Assembly: GCF_021869535.1 (NCBI RefSeq)
Contig: NW_026262648.1
Coordinates: 1,550,001 to 1,614,000 of the forward strand
Direction of reading: 5' to 3'
Length of the DNA: 64,000 nucleotides
Source of the DNA: Mytilus californianus
Taxonomy: Eukaryota; Mollusca; Bivalvia; Mytilida; Mytilidae
The notes under the pieces are model-generated. The model made no database searches. It was not told the origin of the DNA and was given only the letters and a program-made list of their open reading frames with translations. Below are positions 24,169 through 35,600 of this stretch, one piece after another (position 1 is the stretch's first letter; each line of letters opens with the position of its first letter). The position numbers were made by a program, and so were the translations under genes.

Positions 24169-25445
24169 ATACAAACTCACTGTTAATTTAACATATTTAA
24201 ACGTTGTATCCGGGGTTCATAAATGGTATATACTATATAGTTTAGTTTAGTTTAAACAGTATTTTATTCAAATAAATTGAATTTGATTGGGCAACAAGCA
24301 TAGCCTATGTAAGCCCTCTCCATAAAACAAGGTACAATATATTACTTTCAAACAAAACAACACATACACAAACATAATGGCAACACAGAATTAATTTTCC
24401 AAAAATACCTCATAGCTGACTGGAATGATGCTTCAAATAGTTAATTTAGATAAAAAGTATGAATATTCTAAGAATGCTTCAAATACATGTAGTTAACTCA
24501 GAAAAAAAAGAAAAAAATATTAATATTCTAGTTTATAAACTCCAACATTGATTTAGAGGCCTTACATTAAATCAAACAGTCTCCAGTCAGCTGTTCAATA
24601 TTATAATTATAATAACTCATTTTTCAAAACAACATGTTTGATATCATGTACTTATTTTTACTAATTTGTCGCACCTGAAGAATAACGACAGTGAGTAATA
24701 ACCATATTGATACATTTAAGAATCATAATAATATAAAAAAGAATTCAGAATGTTAATAAGAAAATTTTTTTTTTTTAAAATAAGAAAAAATAGATTTAAG
24801 AAACTAAAGATATACAAAAGATGGTTTGAATGATATAGAAAATAGAGGTGCATTTATTAGTTTTTTAGTTTTTATAATATCAATTACAATATATTGTCGT
24901 TTATTTTTTAATTTTTGTTTCAATTTTAATTATTTTCAGCCGGTTGGGGTCTAAGAACTTGAATATAAAATAAAATACAGACATACAAAGTAAAAGTTTA
25001 TTTAGTTTTGGACTATAAAATATATTTCATTATACAAATCTCTCTGAATTTTTTAATTATTCATAAACAGCCTTAACTATCTGAATATTGTCTTCAATAC
25101 TCATAGATTGATCACCAAATAGTAATAACTTTAAATCAATATCAACTTCATAAGTAGACAGTTTATCAAGGAGTATGATCCTGTTAAAAGTGTATGATGG
25201 ACAATAAAAAAAATAATGTTGATTGTCTTCACATTGATATAAACATTTAGGACAGGAAGGTTCTTCAATAAAAAAATCATGAAACAAGTGAGAATTTAAA
25301 TTACTTGCTTCATTTCGCAATTGACAATGAATAATATTATATTTTCTTATACCAGAACAAAAATATTTAGAAGGAATCTCTGGTTTATATATTTTATCAA
25401 GTACAGATTTGAACTGGTTAATCGACAAAGCATTTTTTACATTAC

Positions 25446-25653
25446 TGTAAATTCAGAAATTATTGCGTGCATTTATTATTGCGATTTTTAAGAAATGGGC
25501 AAGAATGCGAGTCTAATTATTGCGATTTTAGAAAAATCTACATACAGATCTATGGTTTAGTTATCAAAATGCGAGTTCTTATTATTGCGATACTCACCGA
25601 GTCGCATTATTCGCATTAATAAAAACCTCGCAATAATTTCTGAATTTACAATA
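25446..25653. mobile_element. MITE with ATTGCG motifs, inserted in the LINE
   Basis: About 22-bp inverted ends (TGTAAATTCAGAAATTATTG and its inverse) enclose repeated TTATTGCG/CGCAATAA motifs. It interrupts the LINE C-terminal coding region between WNELD and the downstream frame. Confidence 0.8.
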
Positions 25654-26207
25654 GTATCTAATTCATTCCAGAGTTTAACAACAGATGGTATGCAACTTCT
25701 ATAATATGAAACTGTTCTGCACCTTGGGATGGTATAATTCTGAGAATCTCTCCTAAGATTGTAATCATTTTGTGTTGGAAGACAAGGTTCTAATAAATCT
25801 ATCATATAACTTGGAGAGAATCCATTTTATGCTTCTTCCTTCTGTCTGATAATTTTTCAAGACCTAATTCAGTGTATAATTTTTTTAAGAGAAGTTGTAC
25901 GTCAGAGACCAGTAATAATACGAGCAGCTTCAATTTGAACACTTTCCAATAAGTTAGCTTCTTGTAAAGTACAATTATCCCGTATAATGTTTGCATATTC
26001 TAGAATAGGGCGAATAAATGCTGTATAAATTGTAATAAGTACATTTCGATCCAAACTATATTTTACTTGTCTTAATAAATGTTATCTAGAACATGCTTTT
26101 ATATAAATTGCATTTATATGTAATTTCCAACTAGCCTTAATCTCAAAGTTGAGACCTATGTGACAGTGACTTTTAACTTCTTTTATTTGATCCCCACCAA
26201 TACCAAA

Positions 26208-27115
26208 CTATAAAGAAGGAGGATTTATGTCTTTTCTAGAAAACAAAAGGGTTTCTGTTTTGGAGGGATTAAATGTTACAGCCCAGTTTTCAGCCCATGT
26301 TTTTATCCTCCCAAGATCATCAGTCAATGACCTAGAAACAGTATCATAGTCATCATCAATAATGGCATATAAAGAGGTGTCATCTGCAAATAATCTAATA
26401 TGATTACTCATATTTTCCACAATGTCGTTTATATAAGTTAAAAAAAGGAAGGGACCCAGTACCGAGCCTTGGGGTACCCCTGCACTGATACCTTTTTGAG
26501 ATGAATAAAACCCATCCAAAACAACTTTCTGGCATCTGTCATCTAGGTAGTCTCCAATCCAATCAATTAAATTACTATGAATACCAAAAACTTTCAATTT
26601 ATATAGTAAACTATCATGCCAAACTTTGTCAAAAGCTTTAGAAATATCACAAAAAATAAAGCGTATATATCTTTTCCTTGATCAAGATTAGAAATAATTA
26701 TTATAGTATTATATATTTCTGCTAGTTGATTTACTGTACTATCACCTGGTTGAAAACCAGATTGAAATTTACATAATAAACTGTGATCTTTCATTTAATT
26801 AAACAAATATTTGAACAAAATTTTCTCCATAATTTTTGATATGATACTTGTAAGTGAAATAGGTCGGTAATTAACAGGATCATGACAGCTTCCCTTTCCC
26901 TTAAAAACAGGAGTGACTTGGAAAATTTTCCATGCACATGGAACCTTTTTGAGTTTCAGTGAAAAATTGAATAACAAAGTAAGTGGTTTGACAATACCAG
27001 ATTTAATTTCTTTCAAAATTCTAGGTGAAACACCATGAGGACCAGAAGGTTTATTACAATTTAGGTTTTTTAATTGATCGAGAACTTCTTCTTCTGTGAT
27101 AATTATTTCCTCCAT
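26208..27115 (-). pseudogene. LINE reverse transcriptase domain, frameshifted
   Basis: Order on the minus strand: NCNKPSGPHGVSPRIL and YRPISLTSIISKIMEK (26795-27115), FQSGFQPGDSTVNQL (26594-26794), then GVPQGSVLGPFLF and LFADDTSLYA with catalytic Asp-Asp (26208-26597). The three pieces are in different frames, so no full product is made. Confidence 0.85.
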
Positions 27116-27361
27116 TTCAAATGGTGGGTTTGGTACATTATTTGGAAGTTCAGGCTCAATATCAATTTTAGAAATATTTGAAAAATGAGTGTTTAAGAGT
27201 TCAGCTTTATTTACTGGATGTAAAAATATTTGACCTTCAGGTTTAAGAAAAGGTGTAGGTTCACGAGACTTTGATAATTTAGAAATAGATTTTACAATCC
27301 TCCACCACTTTCCTGGTGGTATATTTTTGTCAGTAATTTCCTTTGTAAGTTTTTGTTTATA

Positions 27362-27799
27362 TTACTCTTTAGATTTTCTAACCAAATCAATCACCTCATT
27401 TCGTAATTCTCTAAATTTTTGCCAATGGATACAATTATTAGTATTTTTTGCTTTGTAATGAATTCTCTTTCTTTGTCCCATTTTCCTACGGATAGTGGAA
27501 TTCATGAATGGTTTGTCAGCTGGACTTATAGTAACAACTTTAGTTGGTATATATTTATTCACATTAGTTGTATAAATATTTAAAAATTGTGAATACATGT
27601 CATTTATATTATCACATGAGTGAAAATGTTCATTCCAATCAATATTGTTTAAGTCACTCACAAAATCTTTATAATTAGCATTTTCATATTTTCTAACTGT
27701 ACGTTTGTATGTATATTCTTTATTCACCTTCAAATTAACTTCGGCAGACACAGGCGCATATAGTAATATATGAAGTATATTATAATTATTGTATGGCAT
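27362..27799 (-). pseudogene. LINE EN-RT linker region
   Basis: Frame of 145 codons upstream of the RT with FMNSTIRRKMGQRKRIHYKA, a typical basic linker between endonuclease and RT in these elements. Stops separate it from the RT. Confidence 0.6.
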
Positions 27800-27867
27800 T
27801 CTGAACTAGATGTTATGAAGCGTAAATGTTTTTTATATACTATTAGTCTAGAAGAGCTGGGATGTAA

Positions 27868-27975
27868 AATAGTTATCCCACTCGGACTTGGTGTGTCAGT
27901 GTAAGATTACCCTCCGGCCTCCGGCCGTCGGGGTGATCTTACACTGACACACCAAGTCCGAGTGGGATAACTATT
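27868..27975. repeat. Fold-back palindrome F4
   Basis: Near-perfect arms (AATAGTTATCCCACTCGGAC inward) around CCTCCGGCCTCCGGCCGTCG. Terminal TAGTTAT and loop are shared with F2; the middle of the arms differs. Confidence 0.8.
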
Positions 27976-28284
27976 ACGGAACGCATGGAAAATGTAAAAA
28001 CAAATGCCATGGCTCTTTCAATTCACTTATATGTCACGCTTTCCACATGTTCTGTTTGTATTGTTTATCAATGTGACCCGGCTAAACTTCCGCAACAAAC
28101 TCGGAAGTTAATTAGCTTGCGATTAACAACCACTGAATGAAATGATATTTGTCGATAATACGTTATAGATGTGTAATAAATATTAAAAAAAACGTTCATG
28201 CAATACTTAGTTTAGTATATAAGCATGCATTGGTTCAATAATTTCAATAACATTAAAATTTCAAGAAACTCGTTTCATATGACT

Positions 28285-28442
28285 TTAATGGCCCACGTTG
28301 AGAATCTCTCAGTTTGGCCAGCTGGGGCAATAGTAAAATTGGACTATGTGACATACCGGGTACACCCCCCCCCCCCCTCCCCTCTCTAATCCATATGCTG
28401 ACAAACTTGTACGGGTCTAGGGCATAAGTGCTATGGGCCATT
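28285..28442. repeat. Solitary satellite monomer
   Basis: One monomer of the 19840-23880 array (GGCCCACGTTGAGAATCTCT through GGGCATAAGTGCTATGGGCC), separated from the array by the LINE and palindrome. A poly-C run (28366-28377) interrupts it. Confidence 0.85.
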
Positions 28443-28674
28443 GTTCTGTCTGTTACCTTAATACACCAACGATTTTAAACAAATGTCAAAAGAATGTACG
28501 AATTAGAACAAGATTCGGTTAAGGAATCGAAGCCAAATTATATAGTGTTTAATTCAGGAATCATCAATGCAGTACACATACTTGCAATTATTTGACTAAA
28601 GTCACTTTTCAGCCACCACCAAAATTGTTTCACATTTTTCGTGTCGGAGCATTTCATATATGACTATACTATAG

Positions 28675-28790
28675 GGTCTTCTCATTGCTGAAGGCCATAC
28701 GATGGGCTATAATTGCTTATATCCACGTTATTTGAACTCTGGTGGATAGTTGTCTCATTGGCAATCATACCACATCTAATATAATATTGA
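28675..28790 (+). mobile_element. Retroelement 3'-UTR end fragment
   Basis: GGTCTTCTCATTGCTGAAGG through TTGGCAATCATACCACATCT, matching 15645-15770. Confidence 0.6.
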
Positions 28791-28799
28791 CAACTTTTT

Positions 28800-29430
28800 T
28801 CCGTCTGGCAACTATATATGTATAAATTCACAGAGTCAGGTCTTTCAGTCACAAGAGCCACTGTAAAGAACACGGCCCTACCAAATCAAAGAAAATCAAG
28901 AACATGTTACGGCGTTAAATATACAAGTTCAAACGTTTAACTAAATAGGGTCATACTCATTTATACAAGATAAAGCCAAGAAATCAATGAACCATAAAAC
29001 AAAAGAAAAGAAATGAAAATATTTTATTTCTAGAAAGTAGATAATTAATACACACTATAGTAACATAGTCATTTTTGAAAATATGATCACAAAAAAAAAC
29101 GAAAAATCAAAAACAAACAAAGGAATATTCGGTAATACGACATAAGGTCACGAAAATAACCCTCTATGCGCGAATCCGTAAAGTATCATTCTCATCGATG
29201 CCATAATCGCTTTGCACTGAGCATACATTATTTTTTATCGTCCATTGTTTGACTGTTTCTCCTTGCCAGTACCATTTTCGAATTTGAGAACTATTTTGGT
29301 AATGATAAATCCAAATATCAGGTAAATAACGACGGGCTTAATGAAAAAAGGATCGGGGCATAGTTGTATTTCAGACAGACAAGCGGGCATGGATAATGCA
29401 TTATTCTCCGGCCACTTGATGGCGGAATAT
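28800..29430. other. Downstream flank of gene B, nothing recognised
   Basis: AT-rich non-coding sequence beyond the gene B stop; no second gene or element seen. Confidence 0.35.
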
Positions 29431-29437
29431 TAAAACG

Positions 29438-29443
29438 TTTAAT
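29438..29443 (-). terminator. Candidate poly(A) signal of gene B (ATTAAA)
   Basis: ATTAAA on the minus strand about 70 nt after the gene B stop; the nearest variant of the canonical hexamer. No AATAAA is closer. Confidence 0.3.
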
Positions 29444-29513
29444 CAGGATGTATATTTGTAGTAGTATGCTAATGGCATAGTGCAGGAGTCAATAATGTAG
29501 CGAGGACTGACAT

Positions 29514-29695
29514 TTATCTTGGTATAAAGCAGATCTTGAATGGTTGTGGGTGGTTTGTAGTACCAGTTTGAATCCCAATCATAGGCAATTCGTCGTTGTT
29601 ATCACCTTTCGTCAGATTGAATCTTTGTAAAATTGAAACGAAGAATAATAGTAATTCTGATTCTGCAAGCTGTTTACCGAGGCACAGGCGAGGAC
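29514..29695 (-). CDS. P450 gene B exon 8 (haem loop, stop)
   Basis: Acceptor TTGTAG/GTCCTC, stop TAA at 29514-29516, 182 nt. It completes FSMGPRLCLGKQLAESE with the haem ligand Cys442 and ends in FKICFIPR. Confidence 0.93.
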
Positions 29696-32600
29696 CTACA
29701 AGTGTATAGGTTTTATTTGTGAATTTAAAATAATGTATATATGCAGGGGGAATAACATTTACATTGCAGTGAGTACAAAACAAAGTTAAAAGAAAGTTGC
29801 TCTTGGTGTACAGACTTTTATAAAGATCCTAGTTTAAGTCCCATTGGAATTTGAAAGATCATGCATATTATTTGTAGAAAGATGGGTTTACTGTATCGAT
29901 TACAAGGAGGTATGGCATTTATGTCAATGCTCCATATCAACTTATCAACAAAACAAATACGGGTTTCAACAAACTGTCTCTATCATATTTAATAATTTAA
30001 ATCCAATAATTTAAATTTCTTAGGACTCGATAAATTGTGAATGAATTTAAAAGAGATCAGTAATTATCACCCACTATAAGTATACATTTTTTCGGCCAAA
30101 TATAAAAAAACTATTAGTATTTCATACAAGGACAAACACTATAACAAGGCTCGTGACTTGGGACAGGGACATTAACACGTGGCAGAATATTTAACTTGTT
30201 TCCTTTAGTAATCAACCCTTTCCATTTTTATCTCGATCAGTATAAGAGCAAAAGGTGGAGGCAGAAGTAATAGTTCAATTAAAATCAGGTAAAAAGGATA
30301 CTTTCTAAAGAATATCGATATTACAGACCTCATAGGTAAATACGAAATACCTCATCAAAAGGTCTTTTCAATTAATATAATCTACTTAAAACACTTATTA
30401 AAAATTATTTAAAATCTATGCAATATTATATATGGAATTGAGAATGGAAACTAGAAATGTGTCAAAGAGACAACAACCCAACCAAAGAGCAAAATACAGC
30501 TTAAGGCAATCAATGAGTCTTCAACGCAGCGAGAAAATCCCACACATAGAGACATACTTCAGCTGGCCCCTTAACAATAATGTATACTAGTTCAGTGTAT
30601 GCCATACTTAACTCCGATACATATAAATTACACACAAGACTGACATACACTAGAGGTTCCTGACTTGACACAGGCGCATAAATGAGGCGGGGTTAAACAT
30701 GTTTTGTTAGATATCAACCCTCCTCCTATATCTCTAGACAATGTGGAATAAAAAAAAAAACACACACATCTTAACGCAAAGTAATTTAAAGCTCGGTTTT
30801 GAAAGAAGGCCGAGTCCGATGTTCGAAAAGGTAACAGAAGAAAATAAGCAAAATGACAATGATGAAAATAAATTAACAAACAACTTCTAGCATTTACTGA
30901 CATGCAAGCTCCAAACATCAATTAAACTAATCGAAAGATTATGCCTTCATCATATCAGTATGAAGTACAATAGGGGTTTAGTATCATGCCATCATAAATT
31001 ATTCCATACCCATCGAAAAAGCAGAGAAGCCTTCCTTTATAACAAAGTGTCCATCTTGATCAAGAAATCTCTCTGGTCGAAATTCTTCTGGTTTATCCCA
31101 AACAGATGGATCAAGATGAACAGACATCAAATGAGGGATGATGATTGTATTCCTTGGAATAATCTTTCCATCGATATCTATGTCCTCAAGAGCTACATGT
31201 GGTACTGCAAGAGGAGCTGAAATCAAAAATAAGAAAATATATAGTACAAAAAGTTGGCTCTCGTCGCGCTATGAAAAAAATACATAAACGAAACTCTTTT
31301 TGCCTACAGTGTCTTGAAATATAACGCGTAAGTCAAGTTCATAATGATAAAAAGTCACAAACCATGCAACATACGTTGATATTCAAACGCTATAATAATA
31401 GTACATTCCAATAAAACAATAGTTGATATTTTCAGTGCCCAGTGTAAGTTAACATTACATTCGTATCTTTTATGTGCAACCATGGAATTGTAACTTAACA
31501 ATGGTATTCTCTGTTCCTCATGTAAAGTTAAAAATTACCATGGCATTATATTACCAATGGTTGATATTCTCTGTTCCTCGTGTAAGGTTGCCATAGCATT
31601 AACTTACCAATGGTTGATATTCTCTGTTCCTCGTGTAAGGTTGCCATGGCATTAACTTACCAATGGTTGATATTCTCTGTTCCTTGTGTAAGGTTGCCAT
31701 AGCATTAACTTACCAACGGTTGATATTCTCTGTTCCTCGTGTAAGGTTGCCATGGCATTAACTTACCAATGGTTGATATTCTCTGTTCCTCATGTAATGT
31801 AAGGTTGCCATGGCATTGACTTACCAATGGTTGATATTCTCTGTTCCTCAAGTAAGGTTGCCATGGCATTGAATTACCAATGGTTGATACTCTCTGTTCC
31901 TCGTGTAAGGTTGCCATGGCATTAACTTACCAATGGTTGATATTCTCTGTTCCTCATGTAAGGTTGCCATGGCATTAACTTACCAATGGTTGATATTCTC
32001 TGTTCCTCATGTAAAGTTGACATAGCATTAACTTACAAATGGTTGATATTCTCTGTTCCTCATGTAAGGTTGCCATAGCATTAACTTACAAATGGTTGAT
32101 ATTCTCTGTTCCTCGTGTAAGGTTGCCATGGCATTAACTTACCAATGGTTGATATTCTCTGTTCCTGATGTAAGGTTGCCATGGCATTGACTTACTAATG
32201 GTTGATACTCTCTGTTCCTCGTGTAAGGTTGCCATGGCATTAACTTACCAATGGTTGATATTCTCTGTTCCTCATGTAAGGTTGCCATAGCATTAACCTA
32301 CCAACGGTTGATATTCTCTGTTCCTCGTGTAAGGTTGCAATGGCGTTAACTTACCAATGGTTATTATTCTCTGTTCTTCGTGTAAGGATGCCATGGCATT
32401 AAAAGAGGGACGAAAGATACCAGAGGGACAGTCAAACTCATAGATCGAAAACAAACTGACAGCTCCATGGCCAAAAATAAAAAGACAAACAGACAAATAA
32501 TAGTACAGATGACACAACATAGAAAGACTAAACAACACAAACCCCACCAAAAACTGGGGGTGATCTCTGGTGCTCCGGAAGGGTAAGCAGACCCTGCTCC

Positions 32601-35600
32601 ACATGTGGCACCCGTCGTGTTGCTTATTTTATTACAAATCCGGTAAATAGTTTAATTCGGTAAGTCACATTCGTGAAAAGGGAAGGGTATTGTTGTTACG
32701 ACATAAGGAACATATCCGATATCATCTGTGAAACGGTTATTCCATAACGGTCAACCAACTCGTGATGGCGTCCGTAAAATTTACGAAGGGATGATTTCAA
32801 CTTCACCATTTGGAACTCTTGGCTTAATAGCTTCCTTGTGAGCAGCAATCCTCTATCAAGGAAATCATGATAGGAAACACAAGCCCAGGAATATCGTATC
32901 AATTGGGAGATATATATTCCGTATGCAGGCGCTCTGGAATGTTGCTACATAGAAATGGAAAGTTCACAATTGGGAAGCTGAAATCATCCCTTTTGTCGTA
33001 AAGTTTTGTTTTCAACCGACCCTCATTGTCAATTTCTAGATGTAAGTCAAGATATGAGACAGACTTAACTGTATCTGTAGTATCCTTTATCTCTAGTTCG
33101 ATGGGATAGATTCGTTCAACATAGTCACCAAATTTGTATTATTTAGTGAGAGAACATCATCTATAGAGCGGAACGTAGAGTTAAAGGATATTGCTAACTT
33201 CTTATCTTTCTTCCTAAGAAGTTCCTGTATGAAATCAGCCTCATAATAATAAAGAAACAAGTCGGCAAGAAGAGGGGCACAATTGGTTCCCATTGGAATT
33301 CCGACAGTCTGTTGCAAAACACGTCCTCCAAACGTAACAAATATGTTGTCAATCAAGAAATCAAGCATCTTGATAATGTCAGTTTCAGAGAATTTAATTT
33401 ACCAATGGTTGATATTCTCTGTATCTCATGTAAGGTTGCCATGGCATTAACTTACCAATGGTTGATATTCTCTGTTCCTCGTGTAAGGTTGCCATAGCAT
33501 AAACTTACTAATAGTTGATACTCTCTGTTCCTCGTGTTATGTTGCCATGGCATTAACTTACCAATAGTTAGTATTCTCTGTTCCTCGTGTAAGGTTGCCA
33601 TAGCATTAACTTACCAATAGTTGGTGTTTTCTGTACTTTTTGTAAGGTTGCCATGGCATAACTCACTAATATTTGATATACTCTGTACTTCGTGTTGGGT
33701 TGCCATAGCAGTTACTTACCTATGATATTCTCTGATTCTCGTGTAAGGTTGCCATGGCATTAACTTACCAATGGTTGATACTCTCTGTACTTCCTGTAAG
33801 GTTGCCATGACGTATGGTATATTGTCTTTATCTCTCACGACAGGTTGTCTGTCTTCACCGATAACCTGTTAAAAAGGTGGTGTATTGTAATATCCTACAA
33901 ATAATGAACTAAGGTCGTACATGTCTAATTAAGGTTTCTAAGAATTCCAGGAGAATCGAGTATAACGATCATTACAAATGTGTACTTGAAGGGGCATCAC
34001 CCACGAAATGTAAAAAAGAATTAAAAATGATGGTTTTCATTAGTGTAAGTGAAATAGTGAAAACATAATTCGCTTTTAGCGGCTAATTTAGTTCAATGAT
34101 GTAAAAATAAGCTTAGAAACATCGCTTATGAATTATTCACTTGTAAGTTAATAATTCGACCTCATTGAATCCGTAATAATCATGTAACCTTCAATTTAAC
34201 CCCTTAGCATGAGATCGGTTACGCATGTATTCAGTTATTAAAGGGGAAATGTCATCATTGAAAGTGAAACAAGGATGAACCATGTAGTTGACTGATTATA
34301 TCCCCAAAAACCTTCATATACAGCTTAAACCCGACAATAAACATACTACTAAATCTACAATATGAAATCAAACAGACGAGGACGCTATCTACTTTTATTT
34401 ATATATATGTTTATAACGGGTTACATGGCCGTCGGCAGTTTCGAATGTCATCGCGATGGTTAATTAGACGACGTCTAAACAAAAACCAAAAACATACGCA
34501 ATGCTGATAAGTATTATCCGGTCCATGCATTATTAATTATTTAGACTTTCAGTAATTTGGATATACGCTTTAGTATGGTTTGAATCAAACATGAGAATTT
34601 GAATATAATCGATGAACATGATTTTGACAACTAAAAGCCTTTTGTATCGACCAGTACAACAATTATCAAAAACTCGAATGGTTGGGTTGCACATTGATTT
34701 TTGCTTGACAGCTTTAGGGAGATTACACTAAACTGTTACCGAGTTGTAAATTTTGCTGAAAAATAACAAATGCCCCAATTGTGTGGAAAATACGTATAAT
34801 TACCGTATATGACAAAAATTTCTGAAATAATTTAATAAAAGCTACTGCACAACTCCAAATCATGTGCAATCATTCTATGGAAATCAGTAAAAATATTTGC
34901 TTGAACAAAATTGTGCATTTTGCTGAAAAATGACTTAAAAGGTTCCTTTAATTTTGTTCTGAAAATTAGGGGAAAACTCCACAAACAATTCCATCATAGC
35001 AGCACCAAAACTTCAATATGTGTTCAAATTTTCTTTTAAGATTTATGGTTTCGGTACCATCTGTATGAATTTCTTAAGAATGAGTAAGTTTCATAACTGT
35101 TAACTCTTCGGAACTTTTACCTCTAATATTTGATTTCGGCATTTCTTCTGAACATCCGGGTATTTTAACATATACATCATACTCCACTGTAGTGTGACGG
35201 AGGTGGTGTCCGTACCAGTAAGATATAGGTCAGCTATAGTAATGAATAAACACTCATCTAAAATAGATACATTTTTTATGAAAAGACTCACTCAATATTA
35301 TCAATAATGTACTGGTTTTGTGAACTACTATTAAACAGAACTAAACATTTGTCTGACCTATTGGTAGTATGGTTATACGCTGTAATGGTTTAGAAAAATT
35401 ATTACTATTCAGTAAAAGAAATATATTCTACATTCATGACATTTGAAAAAACATATGTATGCCCTGTATCGCAAACACACCGGTACCGCCTCTTTGTTTC
35501 GCGGTAGCGTGCTCGGCTCTAGTGCAAGAGGTCGCGAGTTCTAACCCCTGCTGGGCAAAACCTGCTGGGCAAAACCGAAGACTGAAAAAAAGGTATTTAC

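Larger units (their letters stand above)
24235..27835 (-). mobile_element. Non-LTR retrotransposon (Jockey/CR1-like), 5'-truncated
   Basis: 3' end at left with a repeated CTAAA-type tail (24237-24255 on the plus strand as TAGTTTAGTTTAG), 3' UTR to about 25056, then on the minus strand a C-terminal Cys/His motif (CPKCLYQCEDNQHYFFYC), RT with GVPQGSVLGPFLF and FADDT, and the RT N-terminal part NYRPISL. The endonuclease domain is missing. TATATACTAT flanks both ends (near 24224 and 27834), a probable target duplication. Several frameshifts and a MITE at 25446-25653 inactivate it. Confidence 0.85.
23885..27867. mobile_element. Element with TTACATCCCARCTC ends, split by a LINE
   Basis: GTTACATCCCAACTCC at 23886 is inverted at 27850-27866 as GAGCTGGGATGTAA. 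Inside the left end is a hairpin (GGGTGATCTGGTAG / CTACCAGATCACCC, 23912-23946) and a tRNA-like stretch. The LINE at 24235-27835 lies between. Whether the two ends belong to one element is inference. Confidence 0.4.
32396..33396 (-). mobile_element. RT retroelement fragment inserted in the minisatellite
   Basis: A 5'-truncated element with 3' end at left (AAAAGAGGGACGAAAGATAC). The minus strand reads QQTVGIPMGTNCAPLLADLF, FRSIDDVLSL (RT motif with S for the usual Y) at 33093-33368, then YGITVSQMISDM at the C-terminus (32696-32902). A common molluscan RT repeat; the GIPMGTNCAP motif suggests a Penelope-like or related RT, but the class is uncertain. Frameshifts separate the pieces. Confidence 0.75.
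31490..33830 (-). repeat. Exon-6-derived 53-bp minisatellite carrying splice donors
   Basis: About 25 units (17 at 31490-32396, 8 at 33397-33830) of 53 bp. On the gene strand each reads ATGGCAACCTTACACGAGG, then CAGAGAATATCAACCATTG and GTAAGTTAATGCC: the 3' ~40 nt of exon 6 of gene B followed by its 5' splice site and the start of the intron. Most keep a consensus TTG/GTAAGT. The array lies between the true exon 6 donor (33769) and exon 7. 53 is not a multiple of three. Interrupted by an RT element at 32396-33396. Confidence 0.92.

Noticed and set aside
31490..33830. Regular repeats resembling a CRISPR array
   Set aside because: Units are contiguous 53-bp tandem copies without unique spacers, in a eukaryotic intron, and derive from exon 6.
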